DNA of 43,347 nt from Thermoplasmatota archaeon (lineage in GTDB: Archaea > Thermoplasmatota > Thermoplasmata > Thermoplasmatales > Thermoplasmataceae): NCBI GenBank assembly GCA_023484805.1, contig JAMDAM010000053.1, positions 1 through 43,347 of the forward strand. The letters are read 5' to 3'. Below the pieces are notes generated by a model. It made no database searches. It was not told the DNA's origin and was given only the letters and a program-made list of their open reading frames with translations. The position numbers and the translations under genes are program-made. Of the stretch, positions 8,107 through 16,108 are shown in pieces. Numbering within the stretch: position 1 is the first letter of the stretch; each line of letters opens with the position of its first letter.

Positions 8107-8367
8107 ATGGATTTAAAATGCGAAATCCTTAACATGAGAGGAAAAGAGGTCACTATCCGGATCAATGATTGCGTGAAAATGAATTCAAAGATATATGATA
8201 AGACAGGCAAGACAATTGGCAAGATAACCAGAATATTTGGTCCAGTATCCTCAGCATATGGTCTCGTCAGCGTTTTTCCAGCCTCAGGTGAGGTGAAAGA
8301 GCTGTACGTAAAGTGTACAGGTGATGCAAATGGTAGAGGAAAAGCAAGAGAAGAGGAAAATAGATGA
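8107..8367 (+). CDS. gar1: H/ACA RNA-protein complex component Gar1
   Basis: 86 residues. The small beta-barrel pattern ([34 protein letters not shown]) is that of Gar1/Naf1: V--...G-I--IFGPV--PY--V. Gar1 binds Cbf5 and helps substrate turnover in H/ACA-guided pseudouridylation. The C-terminal tail is charged ([10 protein letters not shown]). Gar1 next to a TFB gene is a recurrent archaeal arrangement. The downstream tfb start lies inside the last 38 bases of this gene, giving strong translational linkage. The sequence around the usual 'PY' turn reads SAYG, a mild deviation. Confidence 0.85.
   Translation: MDLKCEILNMRGKEVTIRINDCVKMNSKIYDKTGKTIGKITRIFGPVSSAYGLVSVFPASGEVKELYVKCTGDANGRGKAREEENR
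8319..8324 (+). promoter_or_regulatory. Ribosome binding site deciding the tfb copy 2 start
   Basis: AGGTGA five bases before the ATG at 8330, inside gar1. It favours 8330 over the in-frame GTG at 8321 and ATG at 8324, which overlap the site itself. Confidence 0.55.
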
Positions 8368-9271
8368 AATCACGAAGTGCCCCGAATGCGGTTCCACGCA
8401 ACTGGTAAGAGATTATGAGCGTGGGGAGCTCGTTTGTAATAATTGTGGGATTGTCATAGACGACAGCTATATAGACCAGGGTCCGGAATGGAGGGCATTT
8501 GATTCCGAGCAGAATGATTCCAGGGCCAGGGCAGGGTCCCCTATGACATTCACGATACATGACAAGGGACTCTCGACGGACATATCATGGAAGAACAAAG
8601 ACTCATACGGGAAGTCAATTCCAACCCGTAACAGGGCTCAACTTTACAGACTAAGGAAGTGGCAGAAGAGAATCAAGGTATCCAACGCAGCAGAACGCAA
8701 TCTTTCACAGGCTCTTCAGGAACTTGAGAGGATGGCTTCTAACCTCAGCATTCCGAACGACGTCAGGGAAACGGCGGCCGTGATTTACAGGAAAGCTGTA
8801 AAACAGAACATGATAAGGGGGAGAAGCATCGAAGGAGTAGTTGCAGGTTCCATTTATGCTGCATGCAGGATCACCAATGTACCGAGAACTTTGGAGGAAA
8901 TAGCTTCTGTGACGAGAGTCAAGAAGAAAGAAATTGGCAGGACATACAGGATCATGAGCAGATACCTGAAGCTCAACATAATGCCTTCGAAACCGGATGA
9001 TTACATAAACCGCTTCTGCAGCAGGCTCAAATTGTCCATGGACGCCAGGAAGAAGGCGACAGAAATACTGAAACTTGCCAGGGATAATGACCTGACTTCC
9101 GGAAAAGGCCCAACGGGTGTGGCCGCCGCGGCAATATATATCGCCTCACTTATGACTGGTGAGAGAAGGACGCAGCGGGCAGTGGCCGAAGTGGCCGGCG
9201 TGACAGAAGTAACCATAAGGAACCGGTACAAGGAACTTACAGAGAAGCTTTCAATAACAGTAGAGCAGTGA
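8330..9271 (+). CDS. tfb: Transcription initiation factor TFB (copy 2)
   Basis: 313 residues from ATG 8330. Same plan as copy 1: zinc ribbon [24 protein letters not shown], linker [26 protein letters not shown], two cyclin repeats, and a C-terminal helix-turn-helix [21 protein letters not shown]. By eye the ribbon and linker are nearly the same as in copy 1, whereas the cyclin repeats have diverged more; that pattern suggests an old duplication with selection on the polymerase-contacting part. It is translated from within gar1. The TGA (9269-9271) directly abuts the stop codon of the converging Pcc1-like gene. Confidence 0.95.
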   Translation: MVEEKQEKRKIDEITKCPECGSTQLVRDYERGELVCNNCGIVIDDSYIDQGPEWRAFDSEQNDSRARAGSPMTFTIHDKGLSTDISWKNKDSYGKSIPTRNRAQLYRLRKWQKRIKVSNAAERNLSQALQELERMASNLSIPNDVRETAAVIYRKAVKQNMIRGRSIEGVVAGSIYAACRITNVPRTLEEIASVTRVKKKEIGRTYRIMSRYLKLNIMPSKPDDYINRFCSRLKLSMDARKKATEILKLARDNDLTSGKGPTGVAAAAIYIASLMTGERRTQRAVAEVAGVTEVTIRNRYKELTEKLSITVEQ

Positions 9272-9487
9272 TCAGAAATCACTCTCAATATTTTTGCCCA
9301 CTTCAATATCCCTTATCAGATCATCGATTATATTATACAGGGAAGATAATTTCAATTGTGAAATGGTGATTTTTGCGTGGCTACCCAATACTTCCAAAGA
9401 TATCATATTGTCATTATCCGGGTCAATCACCCTAAGTAGGTCCACTGCGTTCGGGTCGTCAAACTCCAGTTCAACGGATATATCCAT
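9272..9487 (-). CDS. Pcc1-like KEOPS subunit
   Basis: 71 residues from ATG at 9485-9487; a frame extension to 9544 is considered untranslated. MDISVELEFDDPNAVDLLRVIDPDN...ITISQLKLSSLYNIIDDLIRDIEV follows the Pcc1 pattern: strand, 'P--a--i---l-PDN', strand-strand, then a helix ending LR-t-nd-l. Pcc1 is the dimerisation subunit of KEOPS, which with Kae1, Bud32 and Cgi121 makes t6A37 in tRNA. The family is short and diverged, so the call rests on pattern and length. It is beside tRNA-Leu but on the other strand. No other KEOPS genes are in the window. Confidence 0.7.
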   Translation of the reverse strand: MDISVELEFDDPNAVDLLRVIDPDNDNMISLEVLGSHAKITISQLKLSSLYNIIDDLIRDIEVGKNIESDF

Positions 9488-9561
9488 TAAAGCCAGATCT
9501 GCCGGTTGAATAATAATATGATGGAAAATATGATAAATGGACATTGTATCGTGGTCTGCGG

Positions 9562-9646
9562 GCGGAGGTTGCCGAGCCTGGTCAAAGGCGACAGACTCAA
9601 GATCTGTTTCCGTAGGGGTTCGCCGGTTCGAATCCGGCCCTCCGCA
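9562..9646 (+). tRNA. tRNA-Leu (anticodon CAA)
   Basis: Complete class II cloverleaf. Acceptor GCGGAGG (9562-9568) pairs with CCTCCGC (9639-9645), discriminator A at 9646. D stem GCC/GGC. Anticodon stem ACAGA/TCTGT around loop CTCAAGA, anticodon CAA at 9598-9600. Long variable arm (9608-9621). T stem GCCGG/CCGGC around TTCGAAT. CCA is not encoded and no intron is present. Confidence 0.95.
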
Positions 9647-9968
9647 TATTTGTCATCAGAATATTGCAAAAGGATGCTTGTGTGGTTCTCTCTCGCTGAA
9701 TTTTCAATCTAAAATAGGTAGGGTTGAATTGGCTCAGGTAAACAAATGTCCTCAGAAGGACACTCATTTACCACGAGTGAGCAAGGACCCAGCTTGGTTA
9801 AGAGGGATAGAAAACGAACTGCGACCCGCTGATTTATGATAGCGCAATCAATTAAACACCGTTCAGGACTGTTAAACTGTAGCATCCCTATGTTAATCTA
9901 TTGCTTAACGACCCATTTGGGAAAGGGCACGTCAAGAATGTTGAGCGAGTATCGCACTTTTCTACTGA
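9647..9968. other. Gene-free region with a stable hairpin
   Basis: 322 nt between tRNA-Leu and the ACT-regulator gene. Short open frames here lack start signals and family resemblance. The main structure is the hairpin at 9732-9782, listed separately. Confidence 0.4.
9732..9782 (+). ncRNA. Possible structured RNA (nested hairpin)
   Basis: Three stacked complementary blocks: GCTCA/TGAGC (9732-9736 with 9778-9782), GGTAAA/TTTACC (9737-9742 with 9767-9772) and TGTCCT/AGGACA (9747-9752 with 9757-9762) with a CAGA loop, a 4+4 internal loop and a 5-nt bulge. That is 17 base pairs in 51 nt. It lies about 85 nt downstream of tRNA-Leu. The internal loop is reminiscent of a guide pocket, but no ACA follows at the right distance. 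Could be a small RNA, or a processing or termination element of the tRNA transcript. Confidence 0.35.
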
Positions 9969-10640
9969 TCACATCTTTGATTGAGATTTTGCAAAATTTA
10001 TTAGATCAATCAGGGATGTGAATGCATCGCTTGCATCACTTTCCTTTACCACTATTATTGCATCTGTGTAGCTATTTGTTGTCTCTTCAATATTTATTCC
10101 AGTAAAAGCAAGTTTCGAGTACAATGACATCAAGAATCCAGCAGTTTCTAGCAGCGAAACCGGGGCTTTTATAATTATAACCGCTAGGTCTGTCCTTTTG
10201 TCTATTATGCCTCTCCTCAGCATAGTCAATACTGCAGGCAGGTTCCGGTTTTCTATAATAAGGGTTGTAAATTCAGGCCCTGTGGAAATATACAGGGCGC
10301 CGGTAAGCTTAATATCAACCACATTCCTGAAAATTTTCTCATTTTCTTTCACAGGTATTACGACCTTCGCAACGGAGGTTAGAAGCTGAACGCTTGTTTC
10401 GGAGAGGACGCTGAACACTTTCGAATCCGATCGTCTGGATGCTTCGCGATTCCTTTTTAGTGCTGATATCACCGCCTCAATGTTGACCTTTTCACCGAGT
10501 TTTGCCTCTACTACCGGAACTAGGTCTCTTGCGACGGCGCTTAGATTTACGTACCCCTTATTGAGAGAGGTTGCAAGAAAGATATCATTCGTGACAAAAT
10601 TTTTGACTATTTTATTAATACTTAACTCCATTTTAGTCAT
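9969..10640 (-). CDS. ACT-domain protein with N-terminal helical (HTH-like) domain, probable amino-acid regulator
   Basis: 223 residues from ATG at 10638-10640 (ATG 10631 is the alternative). Residues 1-70 are helical with an HTH-like pattern (GYVNLSAVARDLVPVVEAKL...NIEAVISALKRNREA). The rest looks like two ACT-type repeats, the last being ETAGFLMSLYSKLAFTGINIEETTNSYTDAIIVVKE, close to the aspartokinase-type ACT pattern. ACT domains bind amino acids at dimer interfaces. A paralogue with the same order is at 20747-21343. It is divergent from the lysine cluster, and a 7-4-7 inverted repeat lies between its TATA-like sequence and its start. Together this suggests an autoregulated lysine-responsive repressor; DNA binding is inferred, not shown. 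Confidence 0.6.
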   Translation of the reverse strand: MTKMELSINKIVKNFVTNDIFLATSLNKGYVNLSAVARDLVPVVEAKLGEKVNIEAVISALKRNREASRRSDSKVFSVLSETSVQLLTSVAKVVIPVKENEKIFRNVVDIKLTGALYISTGPEFTTLIIENRNLPAVLTMLRRGIIDKRTDLAVIIIKAPVSLLETAGFLMSLYSKLAFTGINIEETTNSYTDAIIVVKESDASDAFTSLIDLINFAKSQSKM

Positions 10641-10652
10641 TTTAACCTAACT

Positions 10653-10670
10653 ATGACCAATTATGGTCAT
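10653..10670. promoter_or_regulatory. Inverted repeat operator candidate ATGACCA-N4-TGGTCAT
   Basis: ATGACCAATTATGGTCAT: perfect 7-bp arms with an ATTA spacer. It is 13 nt upstream of the ACT-regulator ATG, between that start and an AT-rich TATA-like stretch at about 10671-10683, where a bound protein would block initiation. The same half-site pair recurs at 19000-19037 before homocitrate synthase. Confidence 0.6.
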
Positions 10671-10782
10671 AAAGTATTAATAATTTTTCAAAATCGGCGC
10701 AATACAACAAAACAAATCTCATTGAAATACTGCTGCTTAGAACTGGCATTATTCGGGGTTTGTGAATTTGCGAGGGAATGAA

Positions 10783-10956
10783 ATGGATCTAGAATGTACA
10801 ATGTGTGGCGGAAAGGTAGTAGCTCCTGACGATGCCTTAAAAGGTGAGATCGTCAGCTGCGGAGATTGTGGGCTGGATTATGAAATACAGGAAGTAAGCG
10901 CGGGAACTGTTATCCTGAAAGCCGCGGAAAACGTAAAAGAGGACTGGGGAGAATAA
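10783..10956 (+). CDS. lysW: Amino-group carrier protein LysW
   Basis: 57 residues. Zinc-ribbon-like Cys pairs at 5/8 and 26/29 (CTMC, CGDC) and the diagnostic C-terminal EDWGE (53-57). The terminal Glu gamma-carboxyl is joined to alpha-aminoadipate (and in some organisms glutamate), protecting its amino group during conversion to lysine or ornithine. The start is ATG 10783 because GAGGGA sits five bases before it; an upstream GTG (10762) is less likely. It opens the lysine cluster: the next gene starts about 80 nt downstream. The acidic surface typical of LysW is evident (many Asp/Glu). Confidence 0.95.
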   Translation: MDLECTMCGGKVVAPDDALKGEIVSCGDCGLDYEIQEVSAGTVILKAAENVKEDWGE

Positions 10957-11038
10957 TCGATTCCGGCACTTGCATGTCCAAGTCTTTTATCATCAGAAAA
11001 ATGAACCCGACTGTCTTTTTTGAATGGGGTAATGTTAG

Positions 11039-12091
11039 TTGCGGACAGTAGGTATTGTAGGGGCATCTGGATACGTCGGAGGTGAACTGTTACGGCTGCT
11101 TTTGATGCACCCCGATATCCAGGTAAAGGTCGCAACTTCTCAGCAGCATTCCGGTGAGTATGTTTTCAAAGTGCATCCCAACCTCAAGGGGTTGATAGAT
11201 CTGACATTTGCCAACGACACTCCGGAAGAAGCTGCATCGAAGGTGGACATCATTTTCATGGCAGTTCCACACGGTTCATCCATTGAACATGTTCCAAAAA
11301 TATCTGAAATGGGGGTAAGGATCATAGACATGAGCGCAGATTTCAGGTTCAGGAACCCTGCTGACTATCCTGTCTGGTACGGGTGGGAACATCCGGCACC
11401 GGACCTTCTCTCAAAATTTGTCTACGGTATGCCAGAACTTCACAGGGAAGAACTGAAGTCAGCGCATTTTATCTCCGTCCCCGGTTGTATAGCCAGTTCA
11501 TCGATTTACAGCCTTGCACCACTTGCAAAGGCAGGCCTGATAAATGGGGTGGCAGTTGTTGATGCCAAAATAGGTTCGTCTGGATCCGGAAATAAGCCGT
11601 CGATCGCGACTCATTTCTCGGAAAGATACAACTCAGTCAGGATATACAGTCCTTCAGGCCACAGGCATATAGGGGAAATTGAGCAGGAACTCTCCATTGT
11701 TTCCGGGATTAAAACCACAGTTACCATGTCGGCGCACTCGGTCAACATGGTTCGTGGAATTCTGACCACGAGCAGTGTTTTTGTTGACAGAGAGCTGAAA
11801 ATGCCCGATCTGTGGAACGCTTATCGCTCGATGTACGGGAAAGAACCATTTGTGAGGTTCATAATGGATCCCAACGGGCTCTATAAATATCCCGACCCGA
11901 AGCTTGTGGTGGGTTCAAATTTCGTAGATCTCGGGTTCGTCATCGATCAGCACGTGAGGAGGGTTATTGCCCTTGGATCAATAGATAATCTCATAAAAGG
12001 TGCAGCCGGAAATGCGATTCAATCGATGAATGTCATGGAAGGTTTCGATGAGCGGGAAGGGCTAATGATGTCCCCAATGAGATTGGTGTAA
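11039..12091 (+). CDS. lysY: LysW-aminoadipyl-6-phosphate reductase (ArgC-like)
   Basis: 350 residues from TTG at 11039; no in-frame ATG is nearby. NADP-binding GASGYVGGE (8-16), catalytic Cys150 in SVPGCIASS, and the substrate-binding HRHIGEIEQE segment near residue 207. It reduces the LysW-bound acyl phosphate to the semialdehyde. By family it is homologous to ArgC and would also act on LysW-glutamyl phosphate in organisms that make ornithine this way. Position directly between lysW and the kinase gene supports the LysY assignment rather than free acetyl-glutamyl ArgC. Confidence 0.92.
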   Translation: MRTVGIVGASGYVGGELLRLLLMHPDIQVKVATSQQHSGEYVFKVHPNLKGLIDLTFANDTPEEAASKVDIIFMAVPHGSSIEHVPKISEMGVRIIDMSADFRFRNPADYPVWYGWEHPAPDLLSKFVYGMPELHREELKSAHFISVPGCIASSSIYSLAPLAKAGLINGVAVVDAKIGSSGSGNKPSIATHFSERYNSVRIYSPSGHRHIGEIEQELSIVSGIKTTVTMSAHSVNMVRGILTTSSVFVDRELKMPDLWNAYRSMYGKEPFVRFIMDPNGLYKYPDPKLVVGSNFVDLGFVIDQHVRRVIALGSIDNLIKGAAGNAIQSMNVMEGFDEREGLMMSPMRLV

Positions 12092-12094
12092 ATT

Positions 12095-12898
12095 TTGGTA
12101 ACGGTTTTGAAGTTGGGTGGGAGTCTCATGAAGTCTGGCGTCAGGGAAAGCTTGATCAGGGACATTTCAATGCAGAAGGAAGACGATTATATAATTGTCC
12201 ATGGGGGCGGTCCTGCCGTCACTGACCTCTGCAGCAGGCTAAACATGGAAACAAGATTTATTACCTCGCCCGAGGGGATCAGGAGCAGGTACACTGATGC
12301 TGAAACCATGTCAGTATACCTCATGGCCATGCGCGGCAGCATCAATGCGTCAATAGTTCTTGCACTGCAAAGAGCAGGAATGAAATCCTTCGGGATGTCC
12401 GGTATAGATGGACCTACAATTATGGCGGAGAGAAAAAAAAGGCTCATAACAATAAACGAGAAAGGAAGGAGAATGTTTATCGATGGAGGCTACACGGGAA
12501 AGATACTGTCTGTGGATGGAAGCCTCATAGAATATCTGCTTTCAGAAAAAATGACTCCCGTCATTGCCCCTATAGCAGTCGGGCTTGAGCATGAGCCTCT
12601 AAACGTAGATGGGGACAGAGCCGCATCAGCGATTGCTGGGGGACTAAAAGCCAGTCGAATGATCCTGCTGACGGATGTTGATGGTATAATGTTCAATGGT
12701 AAAATAGTAGAGAAACTGGACCTTGCACATGCCAGGGAAATGCTGAAGTTGGTAGGGAACGGCATGGACAAAAAGATCATGGCGGCAATTGAATCCATAG
12801 AGGCAGGGACTTCTGAGGTAATTATTGCTAACGGAAACGTGGAAATGCCAATATCAGGTGCAATAAATTCGAAACAAAGGACAGTGATCACGAAATGA
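12095..12898 (+). CDS. lysZ: LysW-aminoadipate kinase (ArgB-like)
   Basis: 267 residues from TTG at 12095, three bases after the lysY stop. Amino-acid kinase fold: KLGGS at 6-10, HGGGPAV near 36-42, the MSGIDG segment, and the ATP-binding LLTDVDGIM around 187-195. It phosphorylates the side-chain carboxylate of LysW-bound alpha-aminoadipate. The R-S-RYTD region (RSRYTDAETMSVY) follows the LysZ/ArgB pattern. Its TGA overlaps the ATG of the aminotransferase gene (ATGA at 12895-12898). Confidence 0.93.
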   Translation: MVTVLKLGGSLMKSGVRESLIRDISMQKEDDYIIVHGGGPAVTDLCSRLNMETRFITSPEGIRSRYTDAETMSVYLMAMRGSINASIVLALQRAGMKSFGMSGIDGPTIMAERKKRLITINEKGRRMFIDGGYTGKILSVDGSLIEYLLSEKMTPVIAPIAVGLEHEPLNVDGDRAASAIAGGLKASRMILLTDVDGIMFNGKIVEKLDLAHAREMLKLVGNGMDKKIMAAIESIEAGTSEVIIANGNVEMPISGAINSKQRTVITK

Positions 12899-14091
12899 TG
12901 AAAAACACATTTACGGAAGAGGTCGAAGATCGTTATCTTGCCGGAACATATCAGAAAATACCCGTGGTGGCTGCTAGAGCCAGGGGAACAAAAATATGGG
13001 ATATGAATGGAAAGGAATATCTTGATTTCATGAGCGGCTATGGCGTTGCTATTTTCGGACACTCAAACGACGCAATAAGAGAAGCAATCAAGAGGCAACT
13101 GGATGAAATATACATAACACACACATCAGTTTACAGTCCTGCGCGGGCGAGATTTCTTGGGGAACTGATGAAAGTAACGCCAACCGGGCTGAACATGGCC
13201 TATCTTTCAAATAGCGGGGCGGAAGCCATAGAAGCTGCCTTAAAAATTGCCGTGAAATCCACTAAGAGAAAAAAAATCATAAGCATGGAGAAGGCCTATC
13301 ACGGAAAAACAATGGGCGCCTTGTCGATAACTCATTCAGCAAAATACAGGAAATCTTTTGAAAATATGCTGATCCCGGGAGTTGAATTTGTGAAATTCGG
13401 GGATTATGAGGGTGTTCTCGCGCTGTTGAAAAAAGAGGATGTTGCTGCTGTTTTCATGGAACCAATTCAGGGTGAAGGCGGGATAAACCTTCCGGATCCT
13501 CAATTTCTGGCATCTGTCAGGGAGGCAACATCCAGCTATGGTACCCTCCTTGTTATGGATGAAATCCAGTCCGGATTGGGGAGAACAGGAAAGATGTGGG
13601 CGCATGAAAACTGGGGGGTAGCTCCAGATGTGATGACCATAGGAAAAGGCATAGGGGGCGGCATACCAATGGGAGTCACTGTGGGAAAAAAGGAGTTCGT
13701 GGAAACTCTTGAAATTGGAGAGCAGAGTTCCACGACCGGAGGAAATCCACTATCTTGTGCCGCTGGAGAGGTCGTCATAAGAGAGCTAAGAAATGGAATC
13801 ATGAGACAGGCAGGCGAAATGGGAAAATACGTACTTCAGAGAATGAAGGAGGAAACCGATTCACATAGGCTGGTATCACAGTCCAGGGGAATTGGAATGA
13901 TGCTTGCGATGGAACTCAGGGTAAGGTTCGTTCCAGTACTCATGGATATGATCAGCCGGGGCCTCATTACGCTTTACTCTGGAATAAACACAATTAGGAT
14001 GCTACCTCCATACACTGTATCCAGGGAAGAGGTCGATAGGGCAATTGACATAATGAAAGCTGCACTGGATCATCATCTCAAGAATCAATGA
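12895..14091 (+). CDS. lysJ: LysW-lysine aminotransferase (class III)
   Basis: 398 residues, beginning in the ATGA overlap with lysZ (a second ATG follows immediately at 12898). PLP fold type I, class III: GAEA near 108-111 for phosphate binding, YHGKTMGALS (135-144), Asp222 in MDEIQSGLGRTG and the PLP lysine Lys251 in TIGKGIGGG. It transfers the amino group from glutamate to LysW-aminoadipate semialdehyde; homologues also serve as acetylornithine aminotransferase. As the only such gene in the cluster it could serve both the lysine and ornithine branches. Confidence 0.93.
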   Translation: MMKNTFTEEVEDRYLAGTYQKIPVVAARARGTKIWDMNGKEYLDFMSGYGVAIFGHSNDAIREAIKRQLDEIYITHTSVYSPARARFLGELMKVTPTGLNMAYLSNSGAEAIEAALKIAVKSTKRKKIISMEKAYHGKTMGALSITHSAKYRKSFENMLIPGVEFVKFGDYEGVLALLKKEDVAAVFMEPIQGEGGINLPDPQFLASVREATSSYGTLLVMDEIQSGLGRTGKMWAHENWGVAPDVMTIGKGIGGGIPMGVTVGKKEFVETLEIGEQSSTTGGNPLSCAAGEVVIRELRNGIMRQAGEMGKYVLQRMKEETDSHRLVSQSRGIGMMLAMELRVRFVPVLMDMISRGLITLYSGINTIRMLPPYTVSREEVDRAIDIMKAALDHHLKNQ

Positions 14092-14105
14092 AGGACTGAT
14101 CGAAA

Positions 14106-14954
14106 ATGAAAATCTCAATGATATATGACACAGTCAGGTGGGAAGAAAAGGCAATTTTTAAAGCCGCTGAACAGAAGGGAATAGAACTGAAGATGATTGA
14201 CGTCAAAGAGATGGATATGGATTTCGATAAACCCGTCCCTGATTATTATGGTAACGTAACCCTGCAACGATGCACATCATATTATCGCGGACTTCATTCA
14301 ACAGCTTTCCTCGAATATAAGAAGCAAAAGGTTGTAAATGATCTCATGACTATAATCAATGCTGGAAACAAGATGCTAACTTCACTTGCTCTCGTCGCCA
14401 GCGGCGTACCATCACCTTTAACATCAGTTTCAACCAGTTACGAGGTTGCCATGAAACAGTTTTCAGAAAAATTTCATGGCAGGGCGGTTCTTAAACCAGT
14501 AACAGGAAGTTGGGGGAGAATGATCGCGCTCATGAATGATCCAGAGGCTGCGATGGCCATTCTTGAGGACAGGGAATACATGTATCCGTTATATTCAATT
14601 TTCTATATGCAGGAATATGTTAAAAGGCCTCCAAGAGACATAAGAACATTCGTCATAGGCGAAAGGGTTGTAGGCGGAATATACAGATACCAGCCTGAAG
14701 GAGACTGGAGGACGAACGCTGCCATAGGCGGTAGGGCCGAAAAATGTGAAATTACGCCGGAGATCGAGGACATTTCCATTAAAGCCGCAAAAAGCGTTGG
14801 AAAAGGAATATTCGGAATCGACATAATGGAATCGGAGAGAGGTTATCTGGTACATGAGGTGAACAGCACTACTGAGTTTAAAAACACGGTAAGAGTTTCC
14901 CAGGTCGATATACCGGGCGAAATACTAAATTATCTTGTGGAGGTAGCAAGGTGA
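14106..14954 (+). CDS. lysX: LysW-aminoadipate ligase (ATP-grasp)
   Basis: 282 residues. RimK-like ATP-grasp: AVLKPVTGSWGRMI (about 126-139) for the nucleotide loop, MQEYVKRPPRDIRTFVIG for the central part, and the metal-binding GIDIMES...LVHEVNSTTEFKN near the C-terminus. It joins LysW's terminal Glu to the amino group of alpha-aminoadipate. Archaea that also make ornithine on LysW usually have a second homologue, ArgX, for glutamate; only one is in this window. LysX is assigned from the homoaconitate-branch genes in the same operon. The TGA overlaps the GTG start of lysK. Confidence 0.92.
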   Translation: MKISMIYDTVRWEEKAIFKAAEQKGIELKMIDVKEMDMDFDKPVPDYYGNVTLQRCTSYYRGLHSTAFLEYKKQKVVNDLMTIINAGNKMLTSLALVASGVPSPLTSVSTSYEVAMKQFSEKFHGRAVLKPVTGSWGRMIALMNDPEAAMAILEDREYMYPLYSIFYMQEYVKRPPRDIRTFVIGERVVGGIYRYQPEGDWRTNAAIGGRAEKCEITPEIEDISIKAAKSVGKGIFGIDIMESERGYLVHEVNSTTEFKNTVRVSQVDIPGEILNYLVEVAR

Positions 14955-16030
14955 TTGATGACATCGGAAAAACCCTAGTTCATCTTGTGAAGACGTACTC
15001 GCCCACTGGAAAGGAGAAGCAAGCTGTTTCCATATTCAACTCATATCTTAAGAAATCAGGTGCAGCCGAAATCGGTACCGACAATGCCGGAAATGGATTC
15101 GGGATATTCGACGGAGAGGGGCTGTCCGTAATCCTCTGCGGGCACATAGATACTGTGCCGGGAAAACTCAGGGTTATGGTTAAAGACGGCATCTTATATG
15201 GAAGGGGTGCGGTGGATGCAAAGTCCTCACTGGTTTCCCTTCTTTATGGCGCAAGCATAGCAAAGGAGTCAGGGTTCAAAGGGTCATTGAAGGTAATTGC
15301 TGCAATAGGGGAAGAGGGTCCAGGGAAGGGAATACTTGAGGTCATAAGAACACAAACGAAGAGCGATTATGCAATATTCGGTGAACCGAGTGATGTCAAC
15401 GGCATCACTGTTGGGTACAGGGGCAGGTTGTTGATAGATGTGGCGTTCCAAACAGAACCTTTCCACGCGAGTGCTCCGTGGATGGGGGGGAACGCGGTGG
15501 ATGCTGCCATATTAGCATGGTCTAGAATACGAGACCTTTATTCCGGAAACACGGAGTTTTCAAAAGTATCCGCCGCATTGACAGGTATCCGAGGAGGGGA
15601 ATCTGACAACATCACGCCTTCAAAGTCAAGAATCACGCTCGATTTCAGGTTTCCACCATTGGTCGACAGGAACAATATTCTGAAAGAAGTGACTGGAATA
15701 TGTGACTCACTTAATCTTCCAGTGCCTGCAAAAATAAAAGTAAGAAGTGAGGTAAAACCATATATATCCAGCACGAAAAGTCCTCTGGCTATGGCATTCC
15801 GTTCCGCAGTAAGCCAGAAAACAGGATCAAGTGCCAAGCTTGTGTTCAAAAGCGGCAGCGGTGACATGAACATACTTGGGAATTCGTGGAATATACCAGC
15901 TGTAACCTATGGTCCCGGCGACACCAAGCTTTCACACACAAACAGTGAGCGCATAAAACTTGAAGACGTTGAGAAAAGCGCAGAAATAGTTTCGGATGCC
16001 CTGATTCTGCTGGAAAGGGAATTGCAGTGA
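14951..16030 (+). CDS. lysK: LysW-lysine hydrolase (M20 family)
   Basis: 359 residues from GTG at 14951, in a GTGA overlap with lysX. Zinc peptidase M20 fold: His65 and Asp67 in CGHIDTVPG, bridging Asp89 in GRGAVDAK, the Glu121-Glu122 pair in AIGEEGPGKG, and a late His in TKLSHTNSE. It releases lysine (or ornithine) from LysW at the end of the pathway. The dimerisation domain lies between about residues 165 and 280. It is the last of the tightly coupled carrier-protein genes; about 80 nt separate it from the homoaconitase subunits. Confidence 0.92.
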   Translation: MIDDIGKTLVHLVKTYSPTGKEKQAVSIFNSYLKKSGAAEIGTDNAGNGFGIFDGEGLSVILCGHIDTVPGKLRVMVKDGILYGRGAVDAKSSLVSLLYGASIAKESGFKGSLKVIAAIGEEGPGKGILEVIRTQTKSDYAIFGEPSDVNGITVGYRGRLLIDVAFQTEPFHASAPWMGGNAVDAAILAWSRIRDLYSGNTEFSKVSAALTGIRGGESDNITPSKSRITLDFRFPPLVDRNNILKEVTGICDSLNLPVPAKIKVRSEVKPYISSTKSPLAMAFRSAVSQKTGSSAKLVFKSGSGDMNILGNSWNIPAVTYGPGDTKLSHTNSERIKLEDVEKSAEIVSDALILLERELQ

Positions 16031-16108
16031 GTGTTCCAGGGTTTAGTGCAACCCGCCCTAATATTCCGCTATCACTGTATTGCAGAATAGATGGATCTTC
16101 ATTGGTGG

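Noticed and set aside
12490-13062. 190-codon frame antisense to lysZ and lysJ
   Set aside because: It crosses two well-supported genes and resembles no known protein.
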